In this document: in pieces, positions 4,981-6,083 of the stretch
How the letters are laid out: each line of letters opens with the position of its first letter
Numbering within the stretch: the stretch's first letter is position 1
From: DAIPKP01 sp964539095
GTDB lineage: Bacteria > Synergistota > Synergistia > Synergistales > Aminiphilaceae
Assembly: GCA_964539095.1 (NCBI GenBank)
Contig: CAZIFL010000065.1
Span: 1-6,083 of the forward strand
Length of the DNA stretch: 6,083 nucleotides
Reading direction: 5' to 3'
The notes under the pieces: generated by a model
Told to the model about the DNA's origin: nothing
What the model saw: the letters and a program-made list of their open reading frames with translations, nothing else
The model's database searches: none
Program-made: the position numbers and the translations under genes

Positions 4981-5955
4981 ATGAAGATGGAACGTATCAG
5001 CGTACAGGATATCTATGCCGCCCGAGAGCGCATTAAAGACTATATCCATGTGACGGAGATGCACAGCTCCCGCATTCTGGGAGAATGCTCGGGAAATAGG
5101 GTTTTTCTCAAGCCCGAAAACTTTCAGAGGGTGGGGGCTTTCAAGTTCCGTGGCGCCATGAACGCCCTCCTTGCCATGGATCCCCAGGTTCGTAAGCGAG
5201 GGGTGGTGACGGGCTCTTCGGGAAATCACGGCCAGGCGGTGGCCCGGGCCGCCCAGATTCTCGGGGTACCCGCCACCATTGTGGTACCCCAGGATGCCTC
5301 TCCCGCCAAGACCCAGGCTATTGCAGCCTACGGAGCCAGGCTTGAGCATTTCGGCACCTCTTCGGTGGAGCGTATCGCCCGGGCCAAGATGCTTGCCCAG
5401 GAGGGAGGGATGTACTTTGTGCATCCCTTTGATGATCCCTTAGTCATGGCGGGACAGGGGACCGCGGGGCTGGAAATCTATCGGGATCTTCCCTCGGTGG
5501 AGGCGGTGCTGGTGCCCTGTGGGGGAGGGGGGTTGATCTCCGGTATTGCCACGGCCCTCAAGGCCTGTAATCCCAAGATCAAAATCTACGGTGTGGAGCC
5601 GGAAAACAGCAACAGCACCTATCTTTCTCTCAAAAAGGGAAAGCGAGTCTCTCTTGAGAGCATCGCCACCATCGCGGACGGCGTGCGTACCGCCATCCCC
5701 GGAGAGAATACCTTTCCCATCGAACAAAAGTATGTGGAGGAGGTTCTTCTCGTCTCCGAGGAGGCCATCAAAAAGGGGGTGCTCTTTCTTCTGGAGCGCT
5801 GTAAAATGCTGGTGGAGCCCTCCGGGGCCCTTTCCGTGGCAGCTCTTCTTTCGGGGGTTTTTCCCGAAAAGGATTGCACCGTGGTGGGGCTTTTGAGCGG
5901 GGGGAATATGGATATCCGCCAGCTTTTCCGATGGATGGAGGAAGGGCGTTCCTAG
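4981..5955 (+). CDS. PLP-dependent threonine/serine dehydratase (threonine ammonia-lyase), catabolic type
   Basis: The 324-aa fold-type II PLP enzyme probably converts threonine to 2-oxobutanoate and ammonia, with serine as a likely second substrate. Visible residues: Lys55 in GAFKFRGAMNAL forms the Schiff base, SSGNHGQAVA (79-88) binds the substrate carboxylate, GGGGL (181-185) binds the PLP phosphate, and SGGN (307-310) supplies the pyridine contact. There is no C-terminal ACT regulatory domain. Length matches TdcB-type and serine racemase-type proteins rather than the longer biosynthetic IlvA. AGGGGGAG at 4971-4978 supports ATG 4981 or ATG 4987; an upstream in-frame TTG at 4942 lies inside the leader hairpin and is not used here. 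The gene stands alone, divergent from the ybaK-like gene. A serine racemase or hydroxyaspartate dehydratase role cannot be excluded. Confidence 0.9.
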   Translation: MKMERISVQDIYAARERIKDYIHVTEMHSSRILGECSGNRVFLKPENFQRVGAFKFRGAMNALLAMDPQVRKRGVVTGSSGNHGQAVARAAQILGVPATIVVPQDASPAKTQAIAAYGARLEHFGTSSVERIARAKMLAQEGGMYFVHPFDDPLVMAGQGTAGLEIYRDLPSVEAVLVPCGGGGLISGIATALKACNPKIKIYGVEPENSNSTYLSLKKGKRVSLESIATIADGVRTAIPGENTFPIEQKYVEEVLLVSEEAIKKGVLFLLERCKMLVEPSGALSVAALLSGVFPEKDCTVVGLLSGGNMDIRQLFRWMEEGRS

Positions 5956-6083
5956 TGCATCATTCCTGCTTATATTGTGACTTCGGCTGAAATCCTGGAG
6001 CTGGAGCTTGTGTGTCCGGAGGCGCGAGCATAGTGGTCGGCGAGTGCAGCTTTGCGTCGCGGAGAACCTCCTGGTGGCAGGCG
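5956..6083. other. Right-hand end, no confident gene
   Basis: No complete gene is visible in these 128 bases. The plus-strand frame at 6056-6082 reads VAENLLVAG, similar to a short motif in FAD-dependent oxidoreductases, but the residues before it do not match. Two minus-strand frames are also open to the window edge, ending at TAA 5972-5970 and at TGA close to 5960. I cannot choose among them without more sequence. Confidence 0.3.

Noticed and set aside
5960..6083. Minus-strand gene end with a Pro/Ala-rich tail (LAPPDTQAPAPGF)
   Set aside because: Two minus-strand frames and one plus-strand frame are all open over only about 120 bases, so none can be supported.

Overview
The window looks like a bacterial chromosome of moderate GC, with a mobile-element edge at the left and ordinary housekeeping genes at the right. 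A transmembrane-anchored YkuD protein, a secreted LmeA/DUF2993-type lipid-binding protein, CCA-encoding tRNA genes and a short catabolic-type threonine dehydratase would fit an amino-acid-fermenting anaerobe. I lean to a Synergistota-like diderm, but this is only a weak inference because no taxonomic marker is present.

Positions 49-1810 (minus strand) form one compact transcription unit read right to left. A tyrosine recombinase with an excellent Shine-Dalgarno is followed 2 nt later by a 75-aa protein, 7 nt later by a very small Cys/His-rich ORF that appears frameshifted, and then by a 135-aa helical, charged protein. This is typical of the integrase end of a prophage or integrative element whose body would lie to the left, outside the window. 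Integrase and tRNA operon diverge from a gap of about 180 bp (1811-1989) that holds the tRNA promoter.

Positions 1925-2383 (plus strand) are a complete tRNA operon: a sigma70-type promoter, tRNA-Lys(TTT), tRNA-Glu(TTC), tRNA-Thr(CGT), and a strong intrinsic terminator.

Positions 2537-4272 (plus strand) hold two envelope genes. The first is an L,D-transpeptidase-fold protein whose catalytic motif has lost its histidines and cysteine (MG...TRGSIRM where HG...SHGCIRM is usual). The second is an exported LmeA/DUF2993-like protein. Together they suggest a cell-envelope locus. The changed YkuD active site is the most interesting observation in the window.

Positions 4356-4399 are a perfect 20-bp inverted repeat between convergent genes, overlapping the stop of a YbaK/EbsC-type aminoacyl-tRNA deacylase (minus strand, 4384-4854). 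Divergent from it is a PLP-dependent threonine/serine dehydratase (4981-5955) with a strong hairpin in its leader. The last 128 bases hold no confident gene; one plus-strand frame ends in a short motif resembling FAD-dependent oxidoreductases.

I see no CRISPR array, insertion sequence or recognisable defence system.
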